6,902 nucleotides of DNA from Gammaproteobacteria bacterium (GTDB lineage: Bacteria > Pseudomonadota > Gammaproteobacteria > Chromatiales > Chromatiaceae). The notes under the pieces are model-generated. The model saw only the letters and a program-made list of their open reading frames with translations, was not told the DNA's origin and made no database searches. Numbering within the stretch: the stretch's first letter is position 1; every line of letters starts with the position of its first letter. Positions 1 through 6,246 of this stretch are shown here, one piece after another. The position numbers and the translations under genes were made by a program. The DNA is taken from contig JAGVUH010000503.1 in the NCBI GenBank assembly GCA_019136395.1, positions 1 to 6,902 on the forward strand, in the 5' to 3' direction.

Positions 1-1
1 C

Positions 2-274
2 AGCCAGACCGAGCAGGCCATCGGCCGCACCCTGGCGGAGGTGGCGGAGAACCACACCACCCTGGTCATCGCCCATCGCCTGTCCACGGTGGTGGACGCG
101 GACCAGATCCTGGTACTGGAGGCCGGGCGGCTGGTGGAGCAGGGCAGTCATCGCGAGCTCCTGGACCAGGGCGGGCGCTATGCCGCCATGTGGGAACTGC
201 AACGGCGGGAACGGGAGCGTGCCCTGGCCGAGGCCGGAGCCGAGCTTGCCATGCCCGGCGGCCACCCCCATTAA
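2..274 (+). CDS. ABC exporter, C-terminal end of ATP-binding domain (partial, Atm1/HMT1-like)
   Basis: This is the 3' end of an ABC transporter gene whose start lies left of the window; 90 codons are visible. The reading frame opens with SQTEQAI, the segment that follows the Walker B/D-loop (SALDSQTE) in fused permease-ATPase exporters. It continues with the H-loop [10 protein letters not shown] and the conserved tail [18 protein letters not shown]. The H-loop histidine contacts the ATP gamma-phosphate in this family. The sequence YAAMWELQ after the ATPase core resembles the end of Atm1/HMT1-type half-transporters, which export glutathione or metal-thiol conjugates from the inner membrane, but MsbA-like lipid exporters have similar ends. 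The substrate cannot be told from this fragment. The last ~25 residues are a charged, Ala/Glu-rich tail. The stop is 7 bp before the histidine kinase start, so the genes are probably co-transcribed. Confidence 0.9.
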   Translation, partial: SQTEQAIGRTLAEVAENHTTLVIAHRLSTVVDADQILVLEAGRLVEQGSHRELLDQGGRYAAMWELQRRERERALAEAGAELAMPGGHPH

Positions 275-281
275 ATCCCTC

Positions 282-1907
282 ATGCCGCCTCTCCCCCCCG
301 ACTTCAGCGCCGCCCCCCCCGGCGACAGCCAACGGCCCCGGCCGGCCTGGGCCCTGGCGCGGGGGATCGGCCTGGTCGGACCCCTGGTCAGTCTGACCCT
401 GGGCTTGGGAGGTCTGGCGGCCCTGCCAGCCCTGACGAGGACTTGGAGCACCCCGGCGTGGCTCGGTTGGCTTGCCTTTCTGGTGCTCGCCCTGGGGGGG
501 CTCACCCTGTCAGCCCTGCGCCTGCGCCGGCGCCTGCTGCTCCCCCTGGCCGAAATGGAGGAGGCGGTCATCCGCGTCTGTCAGGCCGAACCGGGGACCA
601 GCGGCTCCCTAAAGGCCACGGCCCTGGAGGCGGGGGTCCTCGGCCCCCTGGCCCGGGCCATCTGCAGCCTCAACGAGGAACTGGCGGAACTCTACGAGGA
701 CATGGACCACCGGGTCGCCCGCCAGACCATGCGCCTGGCGCAAAAGACGGCCTCGATCAAGATCCTTTACGACGTGGCGGCCGGGATCAACACCGCGGAG
801 TCCCTGGACAGCCTGCTGCTGCGCTTCCTGCGCGTGCTCAAGGAGATGGTCAACGGTCGGGCGGCCTCGGTCCGCCTGGTCCTGCCGGACGGCAGTCGGC
901 GGCTGGTCGGTTCCATCGGCCTCGACGGCGAGCTGGTGGGCGACACTACCCTGGGCCCGGTGGATCTCTGCCTCTGTGGCAATGTCCTGGCCCCCGGCGA
1001 TATCCTCTGCGACCAGGATCAACGCTACTGCTCGCGGGTCTATGGCCGCCAGATGTTCAGCGACCAGGAGATCGATGTCGTCACCATCCCCCTGGAGCAC
1101 CGGGACGAGTTGCTCGGCTACTACACCATCTTCGTCGACAAGCCCGGGATCGCCGCCCGCGAGGATATCCTCGAACTCCTTTACAGTATCGGCCATCACC
1201 TGGGCATCGCCGTGGCCAAGTACCGCGCCGATGAGGACAGCCGCCGCCTGTCGATCATGGAGGAACGTAACTCCCTGGCCAACGAACTGCACGACTCCCT
1301 GGCCCAGACCCTGGCCAGCCTGCGCCTCCAGGTCAAGATGCTCGCGGACACCCTGGAACAGGGCAACCTGACGGCCAACGCCCGGCTGGACCTGGAGCGC
1401 CTGCGCGGCGGTCTGGACGAGGCGAACGGGGAGTTGCGCAGCCTGCTGGCCAACTTTCGCGCCCCCCTGGACAAGCGCGGCCTGGTGCCGGCGCTGGAGC
1501 GCATCACCGAGAGTTTTCGCCAGGCCACCGGCCTGCACGTCCTCTTTCAGAACAACACCCGCCCCATCGAACTGCCGGTGACGGGCGAACTCCAGGTCAT
1601 CCGGATCGCCCAGGAGGCCCTGGCGAATATCCGCAAGCATGCCCAGGCCCAGACGGTCCGGGTCCTGCTGGCCACCAAACTGGATGGTGGTCAGGCCCTG
1701 CTGGTCGAGGACGACGGCGTCGGCTTTCGCCTGCCGGCGGCCGAGGGTCAGGAGGGTGAGCATATCGGCCTCTCCATCATGCGGGACCGGGCGCGGCGCA
1801 TTGGCGCCGAGCTGCGCATCGAGTCCGAGCCGGAGGAGGGGACCCGGGTGGAACTGCATTTCTCGCTGCCGGAGCGCCAGTCTTCCCGGCCACCGGAGGT
1901 TAGCTGA
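282..1907 (+). CDS. NarX/NreB-type membrane sensor histidine kinase with GAF-like cysteine cluster
   Basis: Sensor kinase of the HisKA_3 family (541 residues), predicted to autophosphorylate on His and pass the phosphate to the regulator encoded next door. Order of parts: Pro-rich N-terminus; two hydrophobic helices at about 28-51 and 60-79 with only ~8 residues between them; a charged helical linker (84-156); a GAF-like region (about 166-314) with four cysteines spaced CxC-x10-C-x6-C (230, 232, 243, 250); a HisKA_3 segment with phospho-acceptor His337 in NELHDSLAQT; and an HATPase domain with N-box Asn449, a DDGVG box (477-481) and GLSIMRDRA (from 496). The catalytic half looks intact. The NarX periplasmic nitrate sensor is absent, so the ligand is not predictable; the cysteines suggest redox or metal sensing (inference). 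I chose ATG 282 because the in-frame ATG 180 would overlap the ABC gene by 95 bp and add a peptide with no recognisable domain. There is no clear Shine-Dalgarno, which fits coupling to the upstream gene. Confidence 0.9.
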   Translation: MPPLPPDFSAAPPGDSQRPRPAWALARGIGLVGPLVSLTLGLGGLAALPALTRTWSTPAWLGWLAFLVLALGGLTLSALRLRRRLLLPLAEMEEAVIRVCQAEPGTSGSLKATALEAGVLGPLARAICSLNEELAELYEDMDHRVARQTMRLAQKTASIKILYDVAAGINTAESLDSLLLRFLRVLKEMVNGRAASVRLVLPDGSRRLVGSIGLDGELVGDTTLGPVDLCLCGNVLAPGDILCDQDQRYCSRVYGRQMFSDQEIDVVTIPLEHRDELLGYYTIFVDKPGIAAREDILELLYSIGHHLGIAVAKYRADEDSRRLSIMEERNSLANELHDSLAQTLASLRLQVKMLADTLEQGNLTANARLDLERLRGGLDEANGELRSLLANFRAPLDKRGLVPALERITESFRQATGLHVLFQNNTRPIELPVTGELQVIRIAQEALANIRKHAQAQTVRVLLATKLDGGQALLVEDDGVGFRLPAAEGQEGEHIGLSIMRDRARRIGAELRIESEPEEGTRVELHFSLPERQSSRPPEVS

Positions 1908-2554
1908 TGCACGTGCTGTTGATCGATGATCATGCCCTGTTCCGCTTCGGGCTGGGCGAGCTTCTGGAACGTCGGGGCATCACCGTGGATGCCCAGGGCG
2001 ACTGCGAGGCGGGCATCGCCCGGGTCATGCAGACCCGGCCGGATGTGGTCCTCCTCGACCTGCGCATGCCCCAGATGACGGGGCTGGAGGTCCTCAAGCG
2101 GCTGCGCGAGACCGGGCAGACCATGCCCATCGCCATGCTCACCACCAGCACCGACGAGCGTGACCTGATCGCCGCCCTCCAGGCCGGGGCTCAGGGCTAT
2201 CTGCTCAAGGACATGGAGCCGGACGAGCTTATCGCCGCCCTCAGGAACATCCTCGCCGGGGACACGGTGGTGGCCAAGGAACTGACCGGCATCCTGGCGC
2301 GGGTCGTCCAGGGCGGCGGGGAAGAGCGCCGCGCGCCCCTGGCCTTCTCCGATCTGACCCCCCGGGAGCGGGAGATCCTCTGCCATCTGGCGGACGGACG
2401 GAGCAACAAGGTCATCGCCCGGGTGCTGGGCATCACCGACGGCACCGTCAAGCTCCACGTCAAGGCCATCCTGCGCAAGCTGGCGGTCCACTCCCGGGTG
2501 GAGGCGGCCGTGATCGCGGTGGAGAAGAACCTCTGCGCCCGGGGCGGCCACTGA
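1907..2554 (+). CDS. NarL/FixJ-family response regulator
   Basis: DNA-binding response regulator of 215 residues, the usual length for the NarL family. The receiver domain (about 1-118) has the acidic pair Asp7-Asp8, phospho-acceptor Asp51 in VVLLDLRMP, the switch threonine in MLTTST (79-80) and Lys101 in YLLKDMEPDEL. A linker (119-147) leads to a LuxR-type helix-turn-helix (about 148-205) with LTPREREIL, the NKVIARVLGI helix and TVKLHVKAILRKL as recognition helix. All expected catalytic residues are present. The ATG shares one base with the TGA of the kinase gene (TGATG), strong evidence for translational coupling and for the kinase being its partner. Target promoters are unknown. The pair resembles NarX-NarL in architecture, but a nitrate role is not shown here. 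Confidence 0.95.
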   Translation: MHVLLIDDHALFRFGLGELLERRGITVDAQGDCEAGIARVMQTRPDVVLLDLRMPQMTGLEVLKRLRETGQTMPIAMLTTSTDERDLIAALQAGAQGYLLKDMEPDELIAALRNILAGDTVVAKELTGILARVVQGGGEERRAPLAFSDLTPREREILCHLADGRSNKVIARVLGITDGTVKLHVKAILRKLAVHSRVEAAVIAVEKNLCARGGH

Positions 2555-2556
2555 AA

Positions 2557-2583
2557 GGACCCGGGACATCCGCCAACGGGTCT
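2557..2583. repeat. Short inverted repeat after the response regulator
   Basis: GACCCG (2558-2563) pairs with CGGGTC (2577-2582), extendable by one G-T pair, around a 13-base loop, just after the regulator stop codon. No T-run follows, so it is not a standard intrinsic terminator. It could slow RNA polymerase or protect the mRNA 3' end, or be chance in GC-rich DNA. The rest of the 77-bp gap before the rhodanese gene shows no clear promoter. Confidence 0.25.
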
Positions 2584-2631
2584 GATGGGTGGAATGCCGC
2601 CCCCTGAATTCCGCGAGAAAGACGAATCCTC

Positions 2632-3099
2632 ATGAAGAACTTCATCGAACTGGTGCGCGGCTGCCTCACCGAGGTCCGCGAGATCATGCCCTGGGACCTG
2701 GAGGAGCGGCGGGCGGCCAACCCCGAACTGCTGATCCTGGATGTGCGGGAGCCCTATGAGTTCTATGCCATGCACATCCCTGGCTCCATCAACGTCCCCC
2801 GCGGCATCCTCGAATCGGCCTGTGAGTGGGACTACGAGGAGACCGTGCCGGAACTGGTCACCGGCCGCGACCGGGAGATCGTGGTCGTCTGCCGCTCCGG
2901 CTACCGCAGCATCCTCGCCACCCACGTCATGCAGGTCCTGGGCTTCACCAACGTCGCCTCGCTCCAGACCGGTCTGCGCGGCTGGAAGGATTACGAACAG
3001 CCCCTGGAAGACGCCCACGGCAATGAGGTCGACCTGGACGAGGCGGATATCTATTTCACCCCCGTCCTGCGGCCTGACCAGATGCGCCCGACAGCCTGA
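2632..3099 (+). CDS. Single-domain rhodanese (sulfurtransferase) with C-terminal extension
   Basis: Rhodanese-fold protein of 155 residues that probably carries sulfur as a persulfide on Cys87. Visible motifs are the LILDVREPYEF strand-loop (34-44), HIPGSINVPRG (48-58), the active-site loop VVCRSGYRS (86-93; six residues C-R-S-G-Y-R after the cysteine strand, as in active single-domain rhodaneses) and LQTGLRGWKDY (111-121). The first ~20 residues and the part after ~125 extend beyond the core. There is no signal peptide, so it is cytoplasmic. The donor and acceptor are unknown; in sulfur oxidisers such proteins often join sulfur trafficking, but no sulfur-oxidation gene is visible here. The ATG is preceded only by a weak purine stretch (GAGAAAGA, 2615-2622). 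The last nine residues (RPDQMRPTA) and the stop codon are encoded inside the tandem-repeat array, so the C-terminus was probably altered by repeat growth. Confidence 0.92.
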   Translation: MKNFIELVRGCLTEVREIMPWDLEERRAANPELLILDVREPYEFYAMHIPGSINVPRGILESACEWDYEETVPELVTGRDREIVVVCRSGYRSILATHVMQVLGFTNVASLQTGLRGWKDYEQPLEDAHGNEVDLDEADIYFTPVLRPDQMRPTA

Positions 3100-3245
3100 A
3101 CAGGTATGTGCGTTAGCCTGACCGGATGCGGCCGGCAGCCTGAACAGAATATGTCCGGCAGCCTGACCAGATGCGGCCGTCAGCCTTACCAGATACGTCC
3201 GTAAGCTGACCAGACGCAGCCAGTAGCCTGACCAATGGCGCCCGG
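3070..3245. repeat. Array of eight degenerate 22-bp tandem repeats
   Basis: The core GCCTGA or a close variant recurs at 3072, 3094, 3116, 3138, 3161, 3183, 3205 and 3226, a spacing of 22, 22, 22, 23, 22, 22 and 21 bases. Unit 6 reads GCCTTA and unit 7 lost one C. Units fall into two types: A (1, 3, 5, 7 and roughly 8), close to GCCTGACCAGATGCGGCCG; and B (2, 4, 6), close to GCCTGAACAG followed by A/T-richer ATATGTCCG. They alternate, giving a 44-45-bp higher-order period, which points to duplication of an A-B dimer. Unit 1 and part of unit 2 lie inside the rhodanese reading frame; the rest is intergenic. Each unit holds a partly symmetric CTGAMCAG. No spacers, so not CRISPR. Function unknown: minisatellite, protein-binding array or transcript structure are all possible. 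Confidence 0.85.
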
Positions 3246-3365
3246 CGGACCGGGCCTGGGAAGCCGTGTCCCATCCGCCAGGCGGCTACGACTGGCCGGG
3301 GCTTATTTCTATAGCTACCAATTGCTTCCACTCATCCATCACCACCCCGGGATGCCATCGCCCCC
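3246..3365 (+). promoter_or_regulatory. Leader before the fused hisHF gene; weak promoter candidate
   Basis: This stretch between the repeat array and the hisHF start contains the most AT-rich patch of the window (about 3301-3340). TATAGC at 3310-3315 matches four of six bases of a -10 box, but no good -35 box lies 16-18 bp upstream, so a sigma-70 promoter is only a candidate. Two overlapping short inverted repeats occur upstream (CCGCC-A-GGCGG at 3275-3285, and AGCCG/CGGCT at 3262-3266 and 3283-3287). No Shine-Dalgarno of normal spacing precedes ATG 3366. I see no gene here. Confidence 0.25.
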
Positions 3366-4982
3366 ATGATTTCCCTACTCGACTATGGCGCGGGCAACGT
3401 CCGCAGCCTGCGCAACGCGGTGCACAAGCTCGGTCACGGGCTCAAGGACATCCGCGCCCCCGAGGATATCCTCGCGGCCGAGTTCATCCTCTTCCCCGGC
3501 GTCGGGAGCTTCGGCTCCGCCATGCAGCGCCTCCACCAGATGGGCTACTACGAGCCCCTGCGAGACTACCTGCGGGCGGATCGGCCCTTTCTCGGTATCT
3601 GCATCGGCCTCCAGGCCCTGTTCGAGGGCAGCGACGAATCCCCCGGCGTGGCGGGATTGGGCCTCATCCCCGGTCGGGTCAGGCGTTTTGACACCCCCGG
3701 CCTGTCCGTGCCCCACATGGGCTGGAACGGCATCCGCGTCCGCCAGCCGTCGCCCCTGAGCGCGATCGCCGCGGACGAGAAGCTCTATTTCGTCCACTCC
3801 TACCGCGCCGTGCCCGAGGCGGCCAACGCCGACTGGGTCCTGGCGGAAACGGACTATGGCATGCCCTTCGTCAGCGCCGTGGGGCGGGGGCGGGTGGCGG
3901 CGGTCCAGTTCCACCCCGAGAAGAGCGGGCCGACGGGGCTGCACCTGCTGGATCAATTTCTGCGCCAGCCTGGCGCGGCCATGGGCGCCAGCCCTCATGC
4001 AGGCACGGGTGCTACCGCCAGCGCCGCTGTCGGCGCGCCCACCCGCCTGGCGAAGCGCATCATCGCCTGCCTGGACGTGCGCGCCAATGACGCCGGGGAT
4101 CTGGTGGTGACCAAGGGCGATCAGTACGACGTGCGCGAGGCCGGGGAGGTGCGCAACCTGGGCAAGCCGGTGGATCTGGCGCGGCGCTACTACGAGGAGG
4201 GGGCGGATGAGATCACCTTCCTCAACATCACCGCCTTCCGCGACTTTCCCCTGGCGGATCAGCCCATGCTGGAGGTGCTGCGCCGGACCTCGGAGCAGGT
4301 CTTCGTCCCCCTGACCATCGGCGGCGGGATCCGCGCCTTCACCGATGGCGAGGGCCGGCACTATTCCGCCCTGGAGGTGGCCGCCGAGTACTTCGCCTCC
4401 GGGGCGGACAAGATCTCCATCGGCAGCGATGCCGTCACCACCGTCGAGCAGGTCCTGGCCCAGGGCGGACGCACCGGGGACAGCGCCATCGAGCAGATCG
4501 CCCACCGCTATGGCAACCAGGCAGTGGTCATCTCCATCGATCCCCGGCGGGTCTATGTGACTGCCCCCGAGGAGGCCCCCCGGCACCAGGTCATCCGCAC
4601 CGCCATCCCGGGACCGCGGGGCGAGGGCTGGTGCTGGTTCCAGTGCACGGTCAAGGGCGGGCGCGAGGGGCGGGACCTGGACGCGGTGACCCTGGCCCGG
4701 GTCTGCGAGCAACTCGGCGCCGGCGAGATCCTCCTCAACTCCATCGACCGTGATGGCACCGGCGCCGGCTTCGACCTGGAACTGATCCAGGCGGTGCGGG
4801 CGGCAGTGACCATCCCCGTCATCGCCTCCAGTGGCGCCGGGCGCGTGGAGCACTTCAGCGAGGTGTTTGCCGCCACCCAGGTCGAGGCGGCCCTGGCCGC
4901 GGGCATCTTCCACCGGCGCGAGGTGCCCATCGCCGCCGTCAAGGCCCACCTCCGCGAGCGCGGCATCGAGGCGCGGGGGTGA
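3366..4982 (+). CDS. hisHF: Bifunctional imidazole glycerol phosphate synthase, HisH-HisF fusion (HIS7-type)
   Basis: A 538-residue fusion of both subunits of the fifth step of histidine synthesis: glutamine amidotransferase releases ammonia, and the cyclase uses it to turn PRFAR into imidazole glycerol phosphate and AICAR. HisH half (1-200): DYGAGNVRSL, oxyanion loop PGVGSFG (44-50), nucleophile Cys79 in GICIGLQALF, PHMGWN (116-121), and His183/Glu185 in QFHPEKS complete the triad. An Ala/Gly-rich linker follows (about 201-227). HisF half (228-530): Asp237 in IIACLDVR and Asp392 in VVISIDPRRV match the two catalytic aspartates of HisF. GDQYDVRE, FLNITAFRD, LTIGGGI, ADKISIG, TVKGGREGRD and IPVIASSGAG fill the barrel. 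GDQYDVRE, LNIT and the inserts near 322-335 and 399-424 match fungal/plant HIS7 rather than stand-alone bacterial HisF, and 538 residues is near the HIS7 length. No other his gene is visible here. The start gives the typical HisH N-terminus; its Shine-Dalgarno is weak. Confidence 0.95.
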   Translation: MISLLDYGAGNVRSLRNAVHKLGHGLKDIRAPEDILAAEFILFPGVGSFGSAMQRLHQMGYYEPLRDYLRADRPFLGICIGLQALFEGSDESPGVAGLGLIPGRVRRFDTPGLSVPHMGWNGIRVRQPSPLSAIAADEKLYFVHSYRAVPEAANADWVLAETDYGMPFVSAVGRGRVAAVQFHPEKSGPTGLHLLDQFLRQPGAAMGASPHAGTGATASAAVGAPTRLAKRIIACLDVRANDAGDLVVTKGDQYDVREAGEVRNLGKPVDLARRYYEEGADEITFLNITAFRDFPLADQPMLEVLRRTSEQVFVPLTIGGGIRAFTDGEGRHYSALEVAAEYFASGADKISIGSDAVTTVEQVLAQGGRTGDSAIEQIAHRYGNQAVVISIDPRRVYVTAPEEAPRHQVIRTAIPGPRGEGWCWFQCTVKGGREGRDLDAVTLARVCEQLGAGEILLNSIDRDGTGAGFDLELIQAVRAAVTIPVIASSGAGRVEHFSEVFAATQVEAALAAGIFHRREVPIAAVKAHLRERGIEARG

Positions 4983-5042
4983 TGAGGGCCCAAGGCGTGC
5001 CCGTTCTGGTTCAACGATTTCGGGTGGGGTTCCCTCATGCTC

Positions 5043-5073
5043 CCTGGGCGGGCTTGCAGGGACTCCGCCCGGG
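5043..5073. repeat. 9-bp-stem inverted repeat between hisHF and mltB
   Basis: Bases 5043-5051 (CCTGGGCGG) can pair with 5065-5073 (CCGCCCGGG) through nine pairs, one of them G-T, around a 13-base loop. This is the strongest hairpin I find in the 166-bp hisHF-mltB gap. No T-run follows on the + strand, so it is not a classical intrinsic terminator. It could still end or pause transcription, stabilise the hisHF mRNA end, or be an accident of base composition. Confidence 0.4.
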
Positions 5074-5111
5074 CCGGCCCGCGGCTATATCACCCCGAGG
5101 CGGGTATCGAC

Positions 5112-5142
5112 TATGATTCAGGAAAGCCCCCGGAAACCGGAG
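5112..5142 (+). promoter_or_regulatory. Candidate -10 box and Shine-Dalgarno of mltB
   Basis: TATGAT (5112-5117) matches five of six bases of the sigma-70 -10 consensus, though no convincing -35 box lies 16-18 bp upstream. GGAG (5139-5142) sits six bases before ATG 5149, an ideal Shine-Dalgarno spacing. If the -10 is real, transcription would start near 5124, inside the 12-codon extension given by the alternative ATG 5113, which would exclude that start. The Shine-Dalgarno is well supported; the promoter is tentative. Confidence 0.4.
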
Positions 5143-5148
5143 ACCCTC

Positions 5149-6246
5149 ATGCGTCCGTCCCTGCTCCTGCTCTGCGTCCTGCCCATCCTGCTGGGGGCCT
5201 GCGGCTCGAGTTCGCGCCAGGATGGCCCCTCCGCCGCAGCCCATGTCCGCCCGGCCTCCGGGTCCACGGAGCTGCGTGGCGATTATGCCCGCTATCCCGC
5301 CGCCCAGGCCTTCGTCGACCGCATGGCGGCGGAGGGCTTCGACCGTGCCCAGGTGGCGGACTGGCTCTCCCGGGCGCAGCGCCAGCAGTGGATCATCGAC
5401 TTCGTCCATCAGCCCCAGGCCAAGCCCTCCACCACGCCCACCGGGGCCTGGACCCGCTATCGCGCCAAGTTCCTTACCGAGGCCAACATCTCCAAGGGGG
5501 TGCAATTCTGGAACCGCCATGAGCGGGAGTTGCAACGCGCCCAGGACAAATACGGCGTCCCGGCGGAATACGTGGTGGCCATCATCGGTGTCGAGACCAA
5601 CTGGGGCGGTTACATGGGCAAGCATCGGGTCATGGATGCCCTGGTCACCCTGGCCTTCGACTTTCCCCGGCGCTCCGACTATTTCACCGATGAACTGGCG
5701 GCCTATCTGCGCATGACGCGGGACGAGGGCATGGACCCCTTCCAGCCCAAGGGCTCCTACGCCGGGGCCATGGGCTACGGTCAGTTCATGCCCTCCAGCT
5801 ATCTCAAGTGGGCCGTGGAGTTCGACGGGGATGGCCGGCGTGATCTGTGGAATCCCGTCGATGCCATCGGCAGCGTGGCCAATTACTTCGCCGTTCATGG
5901 CTGGCGGGCCGGCGAGGCCGTTGCCGTCCGCACGGGCGCCAGTGGCCACACCCCGCTCAAGACCGGCTTCGACACCCGCTATGACCTCGACTCCCTCGCC
6001 CGCGCCGGTTTCCGCCCCGAGGGGCGGGTCCCCGCCGGCGAGGAGGTCAGCCTGATCCGCCTCGATGCCAGTGGCGGTTACCAGTACTGGCTGGGGCTGA
6101 ACAACTTTTACGTCATCACCCGCTACAACCACAGCAGTTACTACGCCATGGCCGTGCATCAGTTGGCCCAGGCCATCCGCGCCCGGCGGGGTGGGCCGGA
6201 TACCCGGCTCTCGGGCGTGGATGCCTTCTCCGCCCCGCCACTCTGA
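5149..6246 (+). CDS. mltB: Membrane-bound lytic murein transglycosylase B (lipoprotein)
   Basis: A 365-residue MltB-family lytic transglycosylase, which cuts the MurNAc-GlcNAc bond of peptidoglycan and leaves 1,6-anhydro-MurNAc ends during wall remodelling. The N-terminus is a lipoprotein signal (MRPSLLLLCVLPILLGAC) with lipobox LGAC and lipidated Cys18. Gly19 at +2 predicts outer-membrane sorting facing the periplasm. Catalytic Glu149 lies in VAIIGVETNWG, the family signature. Other family motifs are LVTLAFDFPRRSDYF (165-179), SYAGAMGYGQFMPSSYLKWA (203-222), DLWNPVDAIGSVANYF (232-247) and LGLNNFYVITRYNHSSYYA (315-333). The length is normal. ATG 5149 was chosen over ATG 5113 because it has a well-placed GGAG and starts directly with the signal peptide. 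The stop overlaps the probable recG start. Confidence 0.95.
   Translation: MRPSLLLLCVLPILLGACGSSSRQDGPSAAAHVRPASGSTELRGDYARYPAAQAFVDRMAAEGFDRAQVADWLSRAQRQQWIIDFVHQPQAKPSTTPTGAWTRYRAKFLTEANISKGVQFWNRHERELQRAQDKYGVPAEYVVAIIGVETNWGGYMGKHRVMDALVTLAFDFPRRSDYFTDELAAYLRMTRDEGMDPFQPKGSYAGAMGYGQFMPSSYLKWAVEFDGDGRRDLWNPVDAIGSVANYFAVHGWRAGEAVAVRTGASGHTPLKTGFDTRYDLDSLARAGFRPEGRVPAGEEVSLIRLDASGGYQYWLGLNNFYVITRYNHSSYYAMAVHQLAQAIRARRGGPDTRLSGVDAFSAPPL

Noticed and set aside
180..281. Upstream in-frame start for the histidine kinase
   Set aside because: It would overlap the ABC gene by 95 bp and add 34 residues with no membrane segment or domain; ATG 282 follows the ABC stop closely.
609..1859. Long antisense reading frame of 416 codons opposite the histidine kinase
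   Set aside because: It mirrors an intact kinase with clear motifs, has no recognisable domain, and long antisense frames are common in GC-rich genes.
3070..3245. Possible CRISPR array
   Set aside because: Units are directly adjacent, degenerate and 22 bp with no unique spacers, and no cas gene is visible.
3113..3331. Minus-strand small reading frame across the repeats (72 codons)
   Set aside because: No known motif, and the 22-bp period cycles through frames, so it gives no repeated peptide that would suggest selection for coding.
3375..4949. Antisense reading frame of 524 codons opposite hisHF
   Set aside because: Low-complexity Gly/Asp/Ala composition without motifs; fully explained as the shadow of hisHF.
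4831..5148. Upstream in-frame starts for mltB (4831, 5113)
   Set aside because: They would place residues before the lipoprotein signal or overlap hisHF; ATG 5149 has GGAG at ideal distance and begins with the signal peptide.
5035..6159. Antisense reading frame of 374 codons opposite mltB
   Set aside because: No domain recognised; mltB on the + strand has complete family motifs and a lipoprotein signal.
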